NCBI GenBank assembly: GCA_024231375.1
Contig: JAAEQP010001655.1
Coordinates: forward strand, 1-47,387
DNA from: a bacterium
GTDB lineage: Bacteria; Hydrogenedentota; Hydrogenedentia; Hydrogenedentiales; SLHB01
Reading direction: 5' to 3'
DNA length: 47,387 bases
Shown: positions 32,931-44,042 of the stretch, one piece after another
Layout of the letters: every line of letters begins with the position of its first letter
Position numbering within the stretch: position 1 is the stretch's first letter
The notes under the pieces: model-generated
Database searches by the model: none
The model's input: the letters and a program-made list of their open reading frames with translations, nothing else
What the model was told of the DNA's origin: nothing
Program-made: the position numbers and the translations under genes

Positions 32931-34364
32931 ATGTCAAGAAGACGCTCCATGAGCCGCAGACACTTCCTTGCAGCAGCGGGCGCATTGGGCTTGGCCGCGT
33001 GCGCGCCACCGCGTGCCCGGGGCGCATCTGGAAACGGGCCGCCCAACATCGTGCTCCTGCTGGCCGATGACTTGGGGTATCGGGACCTGACCTGTTTTGG
33101 CGGCACGAACCCCACGCCCAACCTGGACGCGTTGGCGGACGGCGGCATGCGGTTGACCCATTTCTATGCGGCGGCGCCGGTATGCACACCAACGCGGGCT
33201 TCGATTATTACCGGGCGCTACCCACTCCGTTTCGACATCCGCAAGCACTTCAGCGACGGCCCCGAGCATCTGCCCGAGAACACCGTGACGCTGCCGAAGT
33301 TGTTGAAACACGCGGGGTACCAAGCGGGCCATGCCGGGAAGTGGCATCTCGGCGGGTTGCACGTGGGCGAAGACGGGCAACGGCTTGACACGATGCCCGG
33401 ACCGGCGCAGCACGGGTTCGACCACTATCAATGCCAAATCGAGCAGCAACCCATCCGGGGAACGATGGGACGCAACCGGACGCTGTTCCGCAAGGGCGGC
33501 ACGTGCCTCATTCGCGACGGTGCGGCCGTACCGGAGAGCGACCCCTACTACAACCGTCACTTCACGGACATCAACGGCGACTATGCGGTCGAACTCGTCC
33601 GTCGTTTCGCGAAAGAGGGAGAGCCCTTCTTCCTCAACGTCTGGTGGCTGGTGCCCCACAAACCCTACGAACCTGCGCCCGAACCCCATTGGACAGCGAC
33701 CGCGGAGGACGGCATCAGCGACGACCAGCATCGGTTCCGGTCGATGGTGCGGCACATGGATGCCAAAATTGGTGACATCGTGGCAACCCTCCGCGAGTTG
33801 GACCTTCTGGACAACACCCTCATCGTATTCACGTCCGACAACGGCGGCGCCTACGAGGCCAACATCGGCGACCTGAAAGGCGGGAAGACCGATCTGCACG
33901 ACGGCGGATTGCGCGTGCCCTTCATCGCCCACTGGCCGGATCGAATTCCGGCCGGCACATCAAGCGACGACATAACCAGCACCATCGATTTGCTGCCCAC
34001 GTTCTGTGAAGCAGCGAAGGTGTCAGTGCCAGACGGACTTCCCATCGACGGAACGAGTCTGCTCGGACTCCTCTCGCGAAACGAACCCCTACCCGACCGC
34101 GACCGCTTCTGGCAGATCGATCTCTACAAGGGATTGCAGCGGCACTATCCCAAACCGAAGCCCTATGCGACCGAAGTGATGGTATCGGGCCCGTGGAAAC
34201 TGCTGACGCTGAAGGGCAAGCCCGTCGAGTTATTCCACATCCGGAAAGATTTCCTGGAGAGCACCAACCTCATCGCTGAATTGCCCGACCGCGCCGAGGC
34301 AATGGCCGCCAGAGTCCGCGCATGGCTGGACGAGCCGCGCCACTCCTGGGAAGATGCTGGGTAA
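32931..34364 (+). CDS. Sulfatase, Tat-exported lipoprotein
   Basis: A 477-residue sulfatase. The N-terminus SRRHFLAAAGALGLAACA combines a Tat motif with a lipobox (L-A-A-C24), so the mature protein is probably a membrane-anchored lipoprotein. The metal ADD is at 45-47 and the formylglycine motif C85-T-P-T-R89 follows. KWHLGG, VWWLVPHKPYEP and FTSDNGGAYEAN match the family core. GGAGGTAGGTC precedes the ATG at 32931, a strong ribosome site; a second ATG six codons in also fits. It converges on the next gene with 12 nt between stops. Confidence 0.9.
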   Translation: MSRRRSMSRRHFLAAAGALGLAACAPPRARGASGNGPPNIVLLLADDLGYRDLTCFGGTNPTPNLDALADGGMRLTHFYAAAPVCTPTRASIITGRYPLRFDIRKHFSDGPEHLPENTVTLPKLLKHAGYQAGHAGKWHLGGLHVGEDGQRLDTMPGPAQHGFDHYQCQIEQQPIRGTMGRNRTLFRKGGTCLIRDGAAVPESDPYYNRHFTDINGDYAVELVRRFAKEGEPFFLNVWWLVPHKPYEPAPEPHWTATAEDGISDDQHRFRSMVRHMDAKIGDIVATLRELDLLDNTLIVFTSDNGGAYEANIGDLKGGKTDLHDGGLRVPFIAHWPDRIPAGTSSDDITSTIDLLPTFCEAAKVSVPDGLPIDGTSLLGLLSRNEPLPDRDRFWQIDLYKGLQRHYPKPKPYATEVMVSGPWKLLTLKGKPVELFHIRKDFLESTNLIAELPDRAEAMAARVRAWLDEPRHSWEDAG

Positions 34365-34376
34365 AGACCGCGGCCC

Positions 34377-35579
34377 CTACTTCCGCCGCAGGTCTCGCTT
34401 CCCTTCGTCCCCGTCGAACGCGCGGCTCTTGGGCGCGGTGAGATCCAACGTGCCCGTGGCGCACATGATGGTGTTCCTGCCCGCACCGTCCCGCGTGCCG
34501 ATGTAGATGAGGTGCCACACGCCGTCGATGACGACCGTGGTGGCCTGACCAAGCTCCTCCGCGTCCAGCGCATCGGCAGGCCCATTGCCCAACACCTTAC
34601 GGCATTCGCGCGTCAGCGTCTTGCCATCCTCCCCAAGAAACACCTCATAGAACTGCAGACGCCGTTTGACGATCCCCGATGCACGGTTGCCCAACGAGCA
34701 GAGCGCGACATACTCGCCGTTGCCGAGGGGAGTGATTGAATTCGGGTCGATGGACCGCCGCCGCACGATGCACGTGCCTTCCACGGCATGACCCTCGATG
34801 GAATCGAAGATCTGAAGCTTGTTCCAACGGATTGCGTCGTTGGAACCCCACATGGAGCCGTGGAAGTCGTCGCCACCGCCATGCAACGCGTATCCAACGT
34901 ACGCGTAGTCCACCTTCGGGAACGGATTCGGACGCCACCGGAAGTAGCCCGTATGTCCGTCGCCGACTTCCTTCTCTGGGTCGTAGTCGAGAATGATTGA
35001 ATTCTTCTTCCCGTTGATGCGCGCGAAGTTGACCCCGTCCTTCGATGTCGCCAGCAGTGTCGACTGGCAATGTCCAGCGCCGCCGTTGTGATAGGTCATG
35101 TAGACCGTGCCGTCAATGACATTCGCGCAAGGCGTTTCGGTCTGGTGCCCTTGCGTCGTATCGGCGAAGATAGGGTTGCCCTTGGGCTTCGTCTCGATGT
35201 AGTCGAAATCGCCTCGGGCCGCCGCGTCATCATACGACGTCCAGTTGTCGGGGTCGGTCGGAATGCCGTTGCACAGGTACAACCAGATGCCGCCTTCACC
35301 GCTGTGGTGGTCCGTCGAGAAGTACAACGCATACTCGTAGGGAAACCCCGCCACGTCGTCCATCTTCACCAGGACGGTGTAGTAGGGCCCTGGCTTCGGC
35401 ATGCCCTCGGACGTTGGGATGAGGACTCCCTTCTTCTCAAACTTGAAGTGAGTTGCGGCGGAGGGCTCGCCGGCTGGGGTGGCCTGGGTGACCGCCAAGA
35501 TCCCTGACGCAACCGCGACGCAGATGAGGTGTGTCGTTCGAAGTCCGACCGTCGGCATCAACGCAGTATCCTTTCTCAT
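34377..35579 (-). CDS. Secreted beta-propeller protein, GH43-like (unknown activity)
   Basis: A 400-residue exported protein with a signal peptide (LICVAVASGILAVTQATPAG). Repeated strands of the five-bladed propeller type are visible: YEYALYFSTDHHSGEGGIWLY, VIDGTVYMTYHNGGAG, STLLATSKDGVNFARING, DYAYVGYALHGGG, GVWHLIYIGTRDG. This is the layout of GH43/GH32/GH117-like proteins, but catalytic residues cannot be assigned safely. Its place beside a sulfatase suggests work on a sulfated or decorated polysaccharide. GAAAGGATACTGC lies upstream of a nearby ATG (7 codons in), so the exact start is uncertain. Confidence 0.65.
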   Translation of the reverse strand: MRKDTALMPTVGLRTTHLICVAVASGILAVTQATPAGEPSAATHFKFEKKGVLIPTSEGMPKPGPYYTVLVKMDDVAGFPYEYALYFSTDHHSGEGGIWLYLCNGIPTDPDNWTSYDDAAARGDFDYIETKPKGNPIFADTTQGHQTETPCANVIDGTVYMTYHNGGAGHCQSTLLATSKDGVNFARINGKKNSIILDYDPEKEVGDGHTGYFRWRPNPFPKVDYAYVGYALHGGGDDFHGSMWGSNDAIRWNKLQIFDSIEGHAVEGTCIVRRRSIDPNSITPLGNGEYVALCSLGNRASGIVKRRLQFYEVFLGEDGKTLTRECRKVLGNGPADALDAEELGQATTVVIDGVWHLIYIGTRDGAGRNTIMCATGTLDLTAPKSRAFDGDEGKRDLRRK

Positions 35580-35795
35580 AGCAGCGAAGTCCCAGTGATT
35601 TTGAACGAGATGCCATCATACCGCATCCGGCTGCTTGGATTGAATCCGTGGCGCCAGCTCGCCGCTCTGACCTTAGGTGCGATGGACTTGGGCAGTGCGC
35701 GATGCCCCGATTGATTGACAGAGAACTCGGAAGGGATTATCGTTGACCCACGGTGCATGGGGTCGGATTGGCACGGACAGAGGCAGGAGCCACGC

Positions 35796-38700
35796 ATGGA
35801 TGACGCGACACCTCCAACCGACAGCGTGAAGGGCAGGGAAGCAAGGAACAAGCTCGCGGATATCCGAGTCGTTCGCAGTCGATTGGTCGACAATTGCCTC
35901 ATAAGCTTCGCCGTTATCGTTCCACTGGCATTGGGCATGTCCCTCAGCCGCGTTTTCGAACACGGCTGGCACAACATCTACTTCCTTCACATCGCCGTGA
36001 CATGTACGGTCATCTCGGGCGCGGTTCTCCGGAAGCGCCTTTCTTACCACACGCGCACTTGCCTGTTGTTGGGGCTCATTCTGGCCATAGGTGCGGTGGG
36101 CCTGCGCGTCTTCGGCCTATCCGGTGGTGGCCTAATGGCGCTAGGCGTATTTTCCATTATGACCGCTATCACTTTGGGGAAGCGAGCGGGGTTGATCGCA
36201 TGTGGAATCGGCTTGGCCATCATCGCCGTCACAGCCGCCGCAGTTTGCACAGGCGCAATCACCTATTCCCTGGACCTCAACGAATACGCGTCATCGTTGA
36301 CCGCCTGGATAACGGCTGCGACCATCTTCCTGCTGTGGTTCCCGATGGCCGTGATTTCCCTTGGTGTGTTGTATGACCATCTTGTGGCTTCGCTCAAGGC
36401 GGTACACGAAGCCCACGCAAGACACGAACGCCTCGCGGACAATCTTCTCGGTTCCTTCCTCTATCGCCACGACGCCGAGGGCGTGTTCAGCTATGTTTCC
36501 TCATCCATCACGCAGGTCCTCGGCTACACGCCAGAAGAGTTCTCGGTCCACTATTCACAGACTCTGACAGACCACCCCATCAATCAGCATGCCAACCGGA
36601 TGACGCAGCACGTCCTTGCAGGCGGTGAGCCAGAGCCATATGAAGTGCAGGTTCGCGATAAGGATGGAGGAACGCATTGGCTCGCGGTGTCGGAGAGTGC
36701 CGTGCATGACACCCACGGGACAGTCGTGGCCGTGGAGGGCGTCGTGCACGATATCTCCGACCGCAAACACGCGGAGCAGGAACTGCGTGCGCGGGAGGAA
36801 GTCCTCGGGGCTCTCATCGAAACCTCACGGGACTGGATTTGGTCGATCGACTCGCATGGTGTCCACACGTACTGCAACCCCGCGGTCGAAGCCATCCTCG
36901 GCTATACCGCGGGCGAACTGCTGGGCAAGCCCTCTCTCGACCTCGTGCATGACGAAGATCGGCAGAAGATCGAGGCCATGCTCCCGACACACATCGCGGA
37001 CAAGGAGGGGTGGTCCATCATGCTTATCCGATGGCGGCACAAGGATGGAGGGTGGCGCTACCTGGAGAGCAACGCGGTGCCCATTCTTGACGAATCGGGT
37101 GAGCTTGCGGGCTTCAGAGGTGTCGATCGCGATGTGACCGAGCGCATGCGAGCTGAAGAAGAGTTGCGCGACAGCGAGCAACGGTACCACTCGTTGTTTG
37201 AGCACGCCAGTGATGCGATCTTTCTCTTGAAGGACGGCCATTTCGTTGACTGCAATCCAAAAACCTTGGACCTGTTCGGCTGCACACGTGATCAGATCGT
37301 CGGCGAGACGCCCTACGGATTCTCTCCTGAAACCCAAGCGGATGGACGCCAATCGACAGAGAAAGCGATAGAGAAGATCCAAGCGGCGCTCCAGGGAGAG
37401 CCGCAGACCTTCGAGTGGCAGCATTGCCGACGCGACGGTTCCCTGTTTGATGCTGAGGTCAATCTGAACCGTCTTGAACTCGGCGGCGTGGAGCATGTTC
37501 TCGTGATCGTGCGCGACATCACCGAGCGCAAGAACGCTGAGGCGGAGCTGAGGCGTTTCGCCCTAGTCATCGAGCAGGCCGCTGAGATTGTCGTCATCGC
37601 CGATACTGAGGGAAGCATCACCTACGTCAACCCTGCTTTTGAAGAGGTCACGGGATACACCCGGGAAGAGGCCATCGGCCAGAACCCACGTATTCTCAAG
37701 AGCGGCGAAATGGATGAGTCGATATACCGCGTTCTCTGGGAGACCCTTGTCCGTGGCGAAACCTGGTCCGGGCGTCTGGTCAACAAGAGGAAGGACGGGA
37801 CCTTGTTCACAGAGGATGCGACGATTTCGCCGCTGCGATCGACTTCGGGCGAGGTGGTGAGCTATGTCGCGGTCAAGCACAATGTGTCGCGCGAACTTGA
37901 GCTAGAGGAGCAGTTCTTCCAGGCACAGAAGATGGAGGCGGTCGGGCAGTTGGCCGGTGGCGTGGCGCACGACTTCAACAACCTGCTGCAGGTCATTCAG
38001 GGCTACGGAGAGCTCGTGATGATGGACCTCGACGCGGGCAGCAAGATGTACGATGGTTTGAACCAGGTGATGGAAGCGTCCGATCGTGCACGAACGCTGG
38101 TGCGGCAACTGTTGGCCTTCAGTCGCAAGCAAGTGCTTGAACTTGAAGATGTGGACCTCAGCGGTGTGGTGGGCAACCTGGCCAAGATGATCCAGCGGGT
38201 CATCGGCGCGGACATCTCATTCGATATTCATTCGGAGCCGGGGTACAAACGGATACGCGCGGACAAAGGGCAGCTTGAACAGATCTTGATGAACCTGTGC
38301 GTAAATGCGCGAGATGCTATGCCCGAGGGAGGTGCCCTAACGGTCGAAACGGGCAGCGTCACCCTGGATGGCGAGTTCTGCGCGGCCAACGACTGGGCGA
38401 AACCCGGACGCTATGTGGTATTGAGCGTTTCGGACACGGGGTGCGGGATGGATGAGGAAACCCAGCGCCGGATCTTCGAACCCTTTTTCACCACGAAGGA
38501 ACTCGGCAAGGGCACGGGATTGGGCCTCTCCACCGTATTTGGCATTGTCCGCCAGCACCATGGCATGGTCCACGTGTACAGCGAGATTGGGACAGGATCC
38601 GCCTTCAGAATCTACCTGCCCAAGCTTGAGGGGGCCGAGACCAAGCAAGAAGAAGAGGTGCTGGCCCCACCACGGGGAGGAACCGAGACCGTCCTGCTCG

Positions 38701-39047
38701 CTGACGATGACAAGGCGGTGTGCGGCGTGGCCGAGAATATTCTGACCAGGGCGGGGTACACCGTATTGACGGCCTTTGACGGGGAAGACGCCATACGCGT
38801 TTTCGATGAGCACGCCGAGGAGATCGACCTTGCGTTACTGGATGTCGTGATGCCAAATCTGGGCGGGAAGGCCGTCGCCCACCACATCCGGGAGACCTGC
38901 GCGGAGACCCCTGTGCTCTTCGCAAGCGGCTACAGCGCCGACGCCATTCACACCGGCTATATCCTCGACGAAGGGGTGCGCCTGATTCAGAAGCCCTACC
39001 ATCGCATTGAGTTGCTTCGCAGGGTTCGGGAAGTGCTCGATTCCTGA
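35796..39047 (+). CDS. Hybrid histidine kinase 1 (membrane sensor, four PAS domains, receiver)
   Basis: A 1083-residue membrane-bound hybrid kinase. Residues 31-195 contain about six to seven membrane segments (MASE-like). Four PAS domains follow at about 210-325, 335-450, 460-580 and 588-705. The dimerisation helix holds His725 ([11 protein letters not shown]), the ATPase domain lies at 825-940 ([33 protein letters not shown]), and a C-terminal receiver at 960-1080 has its acceptor in [13 protein letters not shown]. Phosphate may pass on to an unlinked phosphotransfer protein. AGGAGCC precedes the ATG at 35796. From PAS3 on it is nearly the same as the next gene. Confidence 0.92.
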   Translation: MDDATPPTDSVKGREARNKLADIRVVRSRLVDNCLISFAVIVPLALGMSLSRVFEHGWHNIYFLHIAVTCTVISGAVLRKRLSYHTRTCLLLGLILAIGAVGLRVFGLSGGGLMALGVFSIMTAITLGKRAGLIACGIGLAIIAVTAAAVCTGAITYSLDLNEYASSLTAWITAATIFLLWFPMAVISLGVLYDHLVASLKAVHEAHARHERLADNLLGSFLYRHDAEGVFSYVSSSITQVLGYTPEEFSVHYSQTLTDHPINQHANRMTQHVLAGGEPEPYEVQVRDKDGGTHWLAVSESAVHDTHGTVVAVEGVVHDISDRKHAEQELRAREEVLGALIETSRDWIWSIDSHGVHTYCNPAVEAILGYTAGELLGKPSLDLVHDEDRQKIEAMLPTHIADKEGWSIMLIRWRHKDGGWRYLESNAVPILDESGELAGFRGVDRDVTERMRAEEELRDSEQRYHSLFEHASDAIFLLKDGHFVDCNPKTLDLFGCTRDQIVGETPYGFSPETQADGRQSTEKAIEKIQAALQGEPQTFEWQHCRRDGSLFDAEVNLNRLELGGVEHVLVIVRDITERKNAEAELRRFALVIEQAAEIVVIADTEGSITYVNPAFEEVTGYTREEAIGQNPRILKSGEMDESIYRVLWETLVRGETWSGRLVNKRKDGTLFTEDATISPLRSTSGEVVSYVAVKHNVSRELELEEQFFQAQKMEAVGQLAGGVAHDFNNLLQVIQGYGELVMMDLDAGSKMYDGLNQVMEASDRARTLVRQLLAFSRKQVLELEDVDLSGVVGNLAKMIQRVIGADISFDIHSEPGYKRIRADKGQLEQILMNLCVNARDAMPEGGALTVETGSVTLDGEFCAANDWAKPGRYVVLSVSDTGCGMDEETQRRIFEPFFTTKELGKGTGLGLSTVFGIVRQHHGMVHVYSEIGTGSAFRIYLPKLEGAETKQEEEVLAPPRGGTETVLLADDDKAVCGVAENILTRAGYTVLTAFDGEDAIRVFDEHAEEIDLALLDVVMPNLGGKAVAHHIRETCAETPVLFASGYSADAIHTGYILDEGVRLIQKPYHRIELLRRVREVLDS

Positions 39048-39103
39048 TGATGGCTTGAGCGGTCTAATAAGTCGAAGGCAACGTGCCATACGGAGGGATG
39101 CCG

Positions 39104-42073
39104 ATGTCGAGGCTGAAGCGATACATTGACCGCACCACGTTATGGCGCATCGTTCTTCCGGCCCTTTCCACGTTCGGGTTCTTCGCGGTTGTCCTCTTTC
39201 TGGTGATGCTTCCCTCTGTCGAGTCTCGCTTGATGGACGAGAAACGTCTTCAGGTCAAGGAACTGGTCGCCACGGCGCACGCGAATCTGGCCCATCATGC
39301 AGCACAAGAGGCCGCGGGCGCCCTGAGCCGCGTGGAAGCCCAACACCAAGCCATTGAGCACATGCGATCTGTCCGATACGGACCGGAGGGCAAGGATTAC
39401 TTCTGGATCAACGACATGCATCCCCGCATGGTCATGCACCCCTATCGATGGGACTTGGAGGGGCGGGACATTTCGGACTACGCCGACCCCGAAGGGAAGC
39501 GCCTTTTCGTCGAGTCCGTCCAGGTCGTGTCGGAATCGGGCGCCGGCTACATCGAATACATGTGGCAGTGGAAAGATGACCCCACGCGGGTTGTTCCGAA
39601 AATCTCCTACGTGCGCGCTTTCGAGCCTTGGGGTTGGATAATTGGTTCGGGGATCTACATCGAAGACGTGCGGGCGGACCTCGCCAGCACGCGGCGCATT
39701 CTGATCGGCGTGTGCGGCGCGGTGCTCCTGGCGATCGCCATCCTCTGCGCCTACCTTGTTTGGGAAACGCACATCATCAATGAACGCCGCGGCCGAGCGG
39801 AGCGGGCGCTCCAAGAGGAGAAAGCTTTTTCGGAAACGGTTCTGGAGAGTCTTCCGGGGATATTCTACGTCTACCGTATGGAAGGCGAGACGGCGCATTT
39901 GACTCGCTACAACCGCAACCATGTGACAGCCACGGGCTACACGGATCAAGAAGTCCGCCAGATGACGCCGGTGGATTGGTTTGAGGGCGAGGAGAAGGAG
40001 ATCGCGCTTCAGGCCATTCAAGAAACCTTGCAGCAAGGGGAAAGCCGTGTTCGTCAGAGCGTGCTCTACAAAGACGGCAGCAAGGTGCCCTATGACCTCA
40101 CTGGTCGTAGGCTGGATGTGGGGGACGGGGAGTTGTACTTCCTTGGTGTGGGACTGGACATCAGCGATTCCGTGGCAACGCAGGAGGCGTTACGGCAGAG
40201 CGAGGAGCGGTATCACTCGTTGTTCCAGAATGCCAGTGACGCCATCTTTGCCATTAGGGGCGCAGGCATCATCATGTGTAACGCAAAGACGCTTGAGATG
40301 TTCGGCTGCACACAAGAGCAGATTCTCGGGCACACTCCTGGCCATTGGTCACCGGCGTTCCAGCCGGACGGGTGCGAGTCGGCGGGAAGGGCAGAGGAGA
40401 GGATCGGGGCCGCTCTCGGAGGAGAGCGACAGGTCTTTGAATGGGTTCACCGCCGCTACGACGGGACCTTGTTCGACGCAGAGGTGAGTCTGAACGGCAT
40501 TGAACTCGACGGCGATGCGTGCGTTCTTGCGATCGTGCGCGACATTTCCGGCCGCAAGCGCACTGAGGCCGAGTTGGAGCGGTTCGCACTGGTTATCGAG
40601 CAGGCGGAGGAGATGGTCGTTATCACGGATACGGGAGGCAACACCACGTACGTCAATCCAGCTTTTGAAGAGGTCACGGGGTACACGCGGGAGGAGGTCA
40701 TCGGCGAAAATCCGCGCATTCTCAAGAGCGGTGAAATGGATGACTCGGTATACCGAGATCTTTGGGAGACCCTTACCCGTGGTGAGACGTGGACCGGCCG
40801 TTTCGTCAACAGGAGGAAGAACGGGACCTTGTTCACGGAGGATGCGACGATCTCGCCGCTTCGATCGGCATCGGGCGATGTGGTGAGCTATGTGGCGGTG
40901 AAGCGTGATGTCTCGCGTGAACTGGAACTTGAGGAACAGTTCTTTCAGGCGCAGAAGATGGAGGCGGTGGGGCAGTTGGCGGGAGGCGTAGCGCACGACT
41001 TCAACAACTTGCTGCAGATCATTCAGGGCTACGGCGAACTTGTTCTCATGGACCTCGACACGGACAGCAAGATGTATGAAGGGTTGACCCAGGTGATGGA
41101 GGCGGCCGACCGGGCACGAACGCTGGTGCGGCAACTGTTGGCCTTCAGCCGCAAGCAGGTACTCGAACTTGAGGACGTTGACCTCGGCGAGGTGGTGGGC
41201 AACCTGGCGAAGATGATACAACGCGTCATTGGCGCAGACGTCTCGTTCAATACGCATTCGAAGCCTGGCCTGAAGCTAGTACGCGCAGATAAGGGACAGC
41301 TTGAGCAGATCCTGATGAACCTGTGCGTGAACGGGCGCGATGCGATGCCGGAGGGAGGCGTGCTGACGGTCGAGACGGAGAACGTCAGTCTGGACGAGGA
41401 GTTCTGCATGGCCAACGACTGGGCCAAACCCGGGCGCTATGTGGCATTGAGCGTTTCGGACACGGGTAGCGGGATGGATGAGGATACCCAGCGCCGGATT
41501 TTCGAACCCTTCTTCACGACGAAGGAACTGGGGAAGGGCACGGGATTGGGCCTTTCCACCGTGTTCGGGATCATCCGCCAGCACAACGGCATGGTCCACG
41601 TGTACAGCGAAACGGGTATGGGCACGACCTTCAGGATTTACCTGCCGATGCTTGAGGGTGGGAGGATCACGGTTGAGGAAGAAGAGGCCGCCCCGCCACC
41701 GGGAGGAACCGAGACTATCCTTGTGGCTGACGACGACCGAGCCGTGTGCGCTGTGGCCGAGACCATTCTAACCAGGGCCGGCTACACCGTACTGACGGCC
41801 TTCGATGGAGAGGAGGCCATACGCGTGTTCGACGAACACGCCGCGGAGATCGACCTTGCGCTGCTGGATGTCGTGATGCCCAATCTGGGCGGAGAGGCCG
41901 TCGCCAAGCACATCCGGGAAACCCATCCCGAGACGCCGACGCTCTTCGCAAGCGGCTACAGTGCCGAGGCCGTGCATACCGGCTACATCCTCGACAAAGG
42001 CGTGCGGCTGGTTCAGAAACCCTACCATCGCGTTGAGTTGCTTCGCAGGGTTCGGGAAGTGCTCGATGGGTGA
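39104..42073 (+). CDS. Hybrid histidine kinase 2 (Cache sensor, PAS domains, receiver)
   Basis: A 989-residue paralogue of the preceding kinase. Its sensor differs: membrane segments near 15-37 and 200-220 enclose a single-Cache-2 domain (KDYFWINDMHPRMVMHPY, EGRDISDYADPEG, VPKISYVRAFEPWGWIIGSG) that binds small ligands outside the cell. Three PAS domains (about 245-365, 365-485, 490-610), His at about 630 ([11 protein letters not shown]), the ATPase domain and a receiver follow. GGAGGG before ATGCCG decides for the ATG at 39104. It starts 56 nt after its neighbour's stop. The C-terminal 620 residues match the neighbour closely, including the final REVLD. Confidence 0.92.
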   Translation: MSRLKRYIDRTTLWRIVLPALSTFGFFAVVLFLVMLPSVESRLMDEKRLQVKELVATAHANLAHHAAQEAAGALSRVEAQHQAIEHMRSVRYGPEGKDYFWINDMHPRMVMHPYRWDLEGRDISDYADPEGKRLFVESVQVVSESGAGYIEYMWQWKDDPTRVVPKISYVRAFEPWGWIIGSGIYIEDVRADLASTRRILIGVCGAVLLAIAILCAYLVWETHIINERRGRAERALQEEKAFSETVLESLPGIFYVYRMEGETAHLTRYNRNHVTATGYTDQEVRQMTPVDWFEGEEKEIALQAIQETLQQGESRVRQSVLYKDGSKVPYDLTGRRLDVGDGELYFLGVGLDISDSVATQEALRQSEERYHSLFQNASDAIFAIRGAGIIMCNAKTLEMFGCTQEQILGHTPGHWSPAFQPDGCESAGRAEERIGAALGGERQVFEWVHRRYDGTLFDAEVSLNGIELDGDACVLAIVRDISGRKRTEAELERFALVIEQAEEMVVITDTGGNTTYVNPAFEEVTGYTREEVIGENPRILKSGEMDDSVYRDLWETLTRGETWTGRFVNRRKNGTLFTEDATISPLRSASGDVVSYVAVKRDVSRELELEEQFFQAQKMEAVGQLAGGVAHDFNNLLQIIQGYGELVLMDLDTDSKMYEGLTQVMEAADRARTLVRQLLAFSRKQVLELEDVDLGEVVGNLAKMIQRVIGADVSFNTHSKPGLKLVRADKGQLEQILMNLCVNGRDAMPEGGVLTVETENVSLDEEFCMANDWAKPGRYVALSVSDTGSGMDEDTQRRIFEPFFTTKELGKGTGLGLSTVFGIIRQHNGMVHVYSETGMGTTFRIYLPMLEGGRITVEEEEAAPPPGGTETILVADDDRAVCAVAETILTRAGYTVLTAFDGEEAIRVFDEHAAEIDLALLDVVMPNLGGEAVAKHIRETHPETPTLFASGYSAEAVHTGYILDKGVRLVQKPYHRVELLRRVREVLDG

Positions 42074-42108
42074 AGATACGGTCTGGCTCGGCTATCCGAT
42101 TTCAGCGA

Positions 42109-43908
42109 TCATTGCCCGATGATCGGCCTGTATATAAGGCCCTGACGGTGCAGGCAGCGGGTCTCCGGATCGTAGTTGACCGTCTCGCCGTCGTAGGGTC
42201 CGCCGATGAGAAGCAGTTCCGTGGGGCTGATGGGATGAAGCACGCCCATGGGAGTGCGTATCAGGTTTCCTTCGATACTGATCTCGGCGTGGCCATAGTG
42301 CTCTTCTCCTCCCTCAGCGGTCGGGACGCGACGCACGACTTCGTATCGGCCGCTGAGCTTCTGCCATGTTGCCGAGCTCTTGAGCGCGCCTGGACATCTT
42401 GGGCAGATCTCCGATTTCACCTTGGCGCCGTGGATGGCCAAAACGGTGTCGTCGCTTGCGGCATCAGTCAGGAATTCCAGTTCGAATTGGCGCAGGTCGA
42501 CGGGGAAGAACCTCGCAAGGCCGAGTTTCATCAACCAATGGGTCAGTTTGAATCGGTTTTCGCCAATAGGGACCAAGCCCAGCTTCATCCCGTGAACCTG
42601 TGCCTTGAGCCGGTCGCCTCGGAGAACAATGTCCATCACCTCTCCGAAGACCACGTATGTGCCGACATAGCTGCTGAGCGTGGACCTGTCCAGCTTGATA
42701 GGCTTAGGCTTCGAGGCGCTCGGCAAGACCTCGCCGTACTTGGCCTCCGTCATCGACTCGAGCACATCGGCCGCGAGGAGAAGCTCATACGCCCCGGAGA
42801 AGTTCACCTCATTGGCAAAGAGAACCACACCCAGCTTGCGCTTGGGGAGCAGAGCCATAAGGACATTTGTGCCGGAATCCCCGCCGTGGTGCCATACGAG
42901 TTTCTCGCCAAACCGTTCTTGATTGGTGAACCATCCAAGCCCGTTGGTTTGCGGGTCCATAGGGTTCGTGTACTGGTCTTCGAACATGGCCGCGAGCGTC
43001 GCGGGCTCGACGATTTGCGTGCCGGCGGCCATTCCATCTCGAAAGATGAACTTCACGAACTCGGCCATATCCTCAAGGGAAGCAAACAGGTTGCCGGACG
43101 GGAAGCTGGGGCACTCGCCGCGCCGAATCGGATAGTGCTTGCCCTTGTAGTGCTCGTAGCCCACGGCGATCTCCGCATCGTCGGGCAGTTGAGTCGACAG
43201 GAAGGCGCTGCGGTCCATCCCGATAGGGATGAGAAAATGTTCGCGCATGTAGAGCGAGTACTTCTGGCCGCGGACTTCCTCGATGATGTGGCCGAGCAAG
43301 TCGTATCCCACGTTCGAGTACTTGAATCGTTCGCCTACGGGAAAGGCTACGTAGGAATCGCCCAATGACATGACTTGATCGCGGAGCACGTCCAGTCCCA
43401 CGACCTCGATGTGGGACTCGGGCAGGGCGCCGTTCCTCGGCAACCCGGACCGGTGCGCCAGGATGCTGCGTATGGTGATGGGGGCGCTCTGGGGGAACCG
43501 GGTCCGCACGGAGAATCCAGGGACGTAATCGGTGACGGGGGCATCGAGATCCACATGCCCTTGCTCCACGAGGCGCATAGTCTCGACGGCGGTCATCACT
43601 TTGGCGAGCGACCACTGTCTGTAGATGGTACGGGTGGTCGCGGGGGTGTTGGCCTCAAGGTCGGACTGCCCAAACGCCTCCGCCCACACGACGTTCTGGT
43701 CGTCAATGAGGGCAACGGCCACACTGGGCAGGTGGTGCTTCTTCATGGCACGCTTGAGTTGACGTTCCGTGCGGCGGATGGCGTCGGCGTAGTCAGCGGT
43801 CGAAGCATCGTGTTCAACGGCTCGCGAGGCCGGAGGAAGAGCCGCAAGGCATAGGGCGGCTACGGTGGTGAGGAAGCCCATGGCGCGGAATCTGGCTGAG
43901 AATGTCAA
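42109..43908 (-). CDS. Serine hydrolase, beta-lactamase class C / penicillin-binding-like, exported
   Basis: A 599-residue exported serine hydrolase. The catalytic motif S100-L-A-K103 lies in YRQWSLAKVMTA and the Tyr motif in KYSNVGYDLL; VWHHGGDSGTN supplies the HxG-type third motif. About 200 extra residues at the C-terminus form beta-rich domains of the kind seen in family members that act as peptidases or esterases (YVGTYVVFGEVMDIVLRG). The start is a TTG at 43908 with AAAGGAG 7 nt upstream, giving a signal peptide MTFSARFRAMGFLTTVAALC; an ATG at 43881 is the alternative. Convergent with the kinase gene (35 nt). Confidence 0.8.
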   Translation of the reverse strand: MTFSARFRAMGFLTTVAALCLAALPPASRAVEHDASTADYADAIRRTERQLKRAMKKHHLPSVAVALIDDQNVVWAEAFGQSDLEANTPATTRTIYRQWSLAKVMTAVETMRLVEQGHVDLDAPVTDYVPGFSVRTRFPQSAPITIRSILAHRSGLPRNGALPESHIEVVGLDVLRDQVMSLGDSYVAFPVGERFKYSNVGYDLLGHIIEEVRGQKYSLYMREHFLIPIGMDRSAFLSTQLPDDAEIAVGYEHYKGKHYPIRRGECPSFPSGNLFASLEDMAEFVKFIFRDGMAAGTQIVEPATLAAMFEDQYTNPMDPQTNGLGWFTNQERFGEKLVWHHGGDSGTNVLMALLPKRKLGVVLFANEVNFSGAYELLLAADVLESMTEAKYGEVLPSASKPKPIKLDRSTLSSYVGTYVVFGEVMDIVLRGDRLKAQVHGMKLGLVPIGENRFKLTHWLMKLGLARFFPVDLRQFELEFLTDAASDDTVLAIHGAKVKSEICPRCPGALKSSATWQKLSGRYEVVRRVPTAEGGEEHYGHAEISIEGNLIRTPMGVLHPISPTELLLIGGPYDGETVNYDPETRCLHRQGLIYRPIIGQ

Positions 43909-44029
43909 CGCAGTCTCCTTTCGCGAACGGCCGAACCAGGCGGAAGATGTGGGCCTCTGTCTTGCCAATCTTCGGAATTGGTGCGCGTCTCAACGGGTCC
44001 GAATGAACCGAATGGTTCGCGGCGGCGTC

Positions 44030-44035
44030 TATAAT
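44030..44035 (+). promoter_or_regulatory. -10 box 7 nt before the sigma factor start
   Basis: A consensus TATAAT lies directly before the ECF sigma factor gene. With the usual 6-8 nt spacing the transcript would start at the ATG at 44043 itself (leaderless). No TTGACA-like -35 is at 17 nt. Confidence 0.45.
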
Positions 44036-44042
44036 GCCGGAA

